DNA from: an uncultured Oscillospiraceae bacterium
Lineage (GTDB): Bacteria > Bacillota > Clostridia > Oscillospirales > Acutalibacteraceae
Assembly: GCA_900543525.1 (NCBI GenBank)
Contig: UQRS01000034.1
Coordinates: 1 to 23,142, forward strand
Direction of reading: 5' to 3'
DNA length: 23,142 nt
Positions 22,193 through 23,142 of this stretch are shown here, one piece after another. The position numbers and the translations under genes are program-made. The first letter of the stretch is position 1, and every line of letters begins with the position of its first letter. Under the pieces are notes generated by a model that was given only the letters and a program-made list of their open reading frames with translations, searched no databases and was not told the DNA's origin.

Positions 22193-23094
22193 GCCGAAGC
22201 CCCTCCCCTTTCCCGGGCGCAAAAGGTCGCGCCGGCGATTTTCATAATCTCCCGCGCCGGTTCGGAGAGATATTTGTTGACCGAATAAATCAGATAAAAC
22301 GTCCGCTCGAAGGAGATCCCCTCAATCGGCAGGCTGACAATCGAACCGGCTTTGATCTCCGGCTCGGCCAGCCGGTAGGGCAGGATCGAGACGCCCACCC
22401 CCTCGGCCACGGCGTTGATTAGCGCCTGCGTGCTTATGCTCTCCCACATCGGCTGCAGCAAAACGCCCTGCACCAGAAGGCTGGAATCCACGATCTCCCG
22501 CGTGCCGCTGCCCTTCTCCCGGGTAAGGAAATCGTACTGCACAAGCTCGGCGGCAGAGACCGATTTTCGCCCGGCCAGCGGGTGATCCTTGGCGCAGATC
22601 AGAGCCAGCCGGTCATCCATAATCTTTTCGGATAAAATCTGTTCGCTGTGGACCAGCCCCTCGATCAGGGCAAAATCCAGCTCGCCCCGCAGCACCTTCT
22701 GCTCGATCGCCTCCGAATTATCGATGGTTGCATAAACCCGCAGATCCGGAAAAGCCTCCTTCGCCTTTGCGACCAGGGTCGGCAGCATCCGGTTGCCGAT
22801 TGTAATGCTCGACCCGATGCGGACGCTGCCGGAAAACTCCCAGTTCTGCATATGATCCTCCATCTCCTTATACAAGGCGAGGATGTGAGACATATAGGCG
22901 TACAGCTGCTTTCCGGCGTCGGTGATGTACAGCCGCCGGGAGATCCGGTCGAACAGCCGGGTACCGAAATGCTCCTCCAGGTCGAGGATCGCCTGACTGA
23001 CCGACGGCTGAGAGATATACAGCCTTTCGGCCGCCCGGGTCACACTCTCGGTCTCGCACACGGCGACAAAAATTTTCATATGACGCAGTGTCAC
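22189..23094 (-). CDS. LysR-family transcriptional regulator (distal)
   Basis: This is a 301-aa LysR protein. The HTH is in residues 1-60 (TRAAERLYISQPSVSQAILDLE) and the effector domain runs from about 88 (GSVRIGSSITIGNRMLP). The effector domain has the FALIEG, LTREKGSGTRE and GVGVSILPYRLAE blocks typical of the CysB/CysL/CbbR branch. I choose a GTG start at 23094 (MTLRHMKIFVAV) because GGGAGG lies 6 nt upstream; a TTG at 23118 lies too near the -10, and the ATG at 23079 would cut the conserved first residues. It overlaps the proximal LysR gene by 4 nt. Two LysR genes in one operon is uncommon and may indicate paired sensing. Confidence 0.92.
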   Translation of the reverse strand: MTLRHMKIFVAVCETESVTRAAERLYISQPSVSQAILDLEEHFGTRLFDRISRRLYITDAGKQLYAYMSHILALYKEMEDHMQNWEFSGSVRIGSSITIGNRMLPTLVAKAKEAFPDLRVYATIDNSEAIEQKVLRGELDFALIEGLVHSEQILSEKIMDDRLALICAKDHPLAGRKSVSAAELVQYDFLTREKGSGTREIVDSSLLVQGVLLQPMWESISTQALINAVAEGVGVSILPYRLAEPEIKAGSIVSLPIEGISFERTFYLIYSVNKYLSEPAREIMKIAGATFCARERGGASA

Positions 23095-23118
23095 GGTGGT
23101 CCTCCCTTCTCCGTTCAA

Positions 23119-23124
23119 ATTATA
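23119..23124 (-). promoter_or_regulatory. -10 box of the LysR operon
   Basis: The minus strand reads a perfect TATAAT 24 nt upstream of the GTG start. The matching -35 would fall at or beyond the window edge. Confidence 0.55.
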
Positions 23125-23142
23125 ATGAAAAAGCTATGTTAT

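Overview
The window looks like a chromosomal segment of a strict anaerobe of the class Clostridia. It is G+C rich and resembles Oscillospiraceae/Ruminococcaceae-type gut or fermentative bacteria. The evidence is the 56-aa clostridial 2[4Fe-4S] ferredoxin, two [FeFe]-hydrogenases, strong AGGAGG-type ribosome sites, an adjacent trmN6-like/rsmI pair, and a BceAB-type exporter. The family assignment is inference from gene content. I see no phage, IS element, CRISPR, tRNA or rRNA.

Layout. (1) 1-1384, minus: a secreted surface protein with two homologous beta-sandwich modules and a FIVAR-like region. It runs off the left edge and is broken by two single-base frameshifts. (2) 1658-4430, plus: a BceA/BceB-like ABC transporter behind a direct-repeat promoter, with no two-component system in the window. 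(3) 4579-6414, plus: asparagine synthetase. (4) 6570-6683, plus: a 37-aa peptide gene with its own promoter and terminator. (5) 6877-13352, minus: aromatic amino acid genes in the transcription order aroK / leader-aroF-aroB-aroA-aroC-pheA. (6) 13884-15751, plus: ferredoxin, then trmN6-like and rsmI. (7) 16157-21091, minus: a hydrogenase module in the order thioredoxin-like ferredoxin, thioredoxin-like ferredoxin, sensory [FeFe]-hydrogenase with PAS, PP2C/SpoIIE phosphatase, group-B-like [FeFe]-hydrogenase. (8) 21278-23094, minus: two overlapping LysR regulators upstream of the hydrogenase module.

The two strongest finds are regulatory. First, between aroK and aroF there is an uncatalogued 30-residue reading frame with nine Phe and two Tyr. 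It sits between a TTGACA promoter and a perfect 12-bp terminator, with competing antiterminator pairing. This has the form of a ribosome-mediated Phe/Tyr attenuator controlling the whole aroF-pheA operon, in a lineage where T-boxes are the usual solution. Second, the hydrogenase module is preceded by a near-perfect Rex operator (NADH/NAD+ sensing) and a LysR-type palindrome. The genes themselves pair a sensor hydrogenase lacking a kinase with a PP2C phosphatase carrying an unassigned C-terminal domain, which suggests an H2/redox-to-phosphorylation signalling circuit.

Start codons were moved inward from the longest open frame wherever a ribosome site or family N-terminus supported it (aroC, aroA, aroB, aroF, asnB, ferredoxin, trmN6, rsmI, both LysR genes, one thioredoxin-like ferredoxin).
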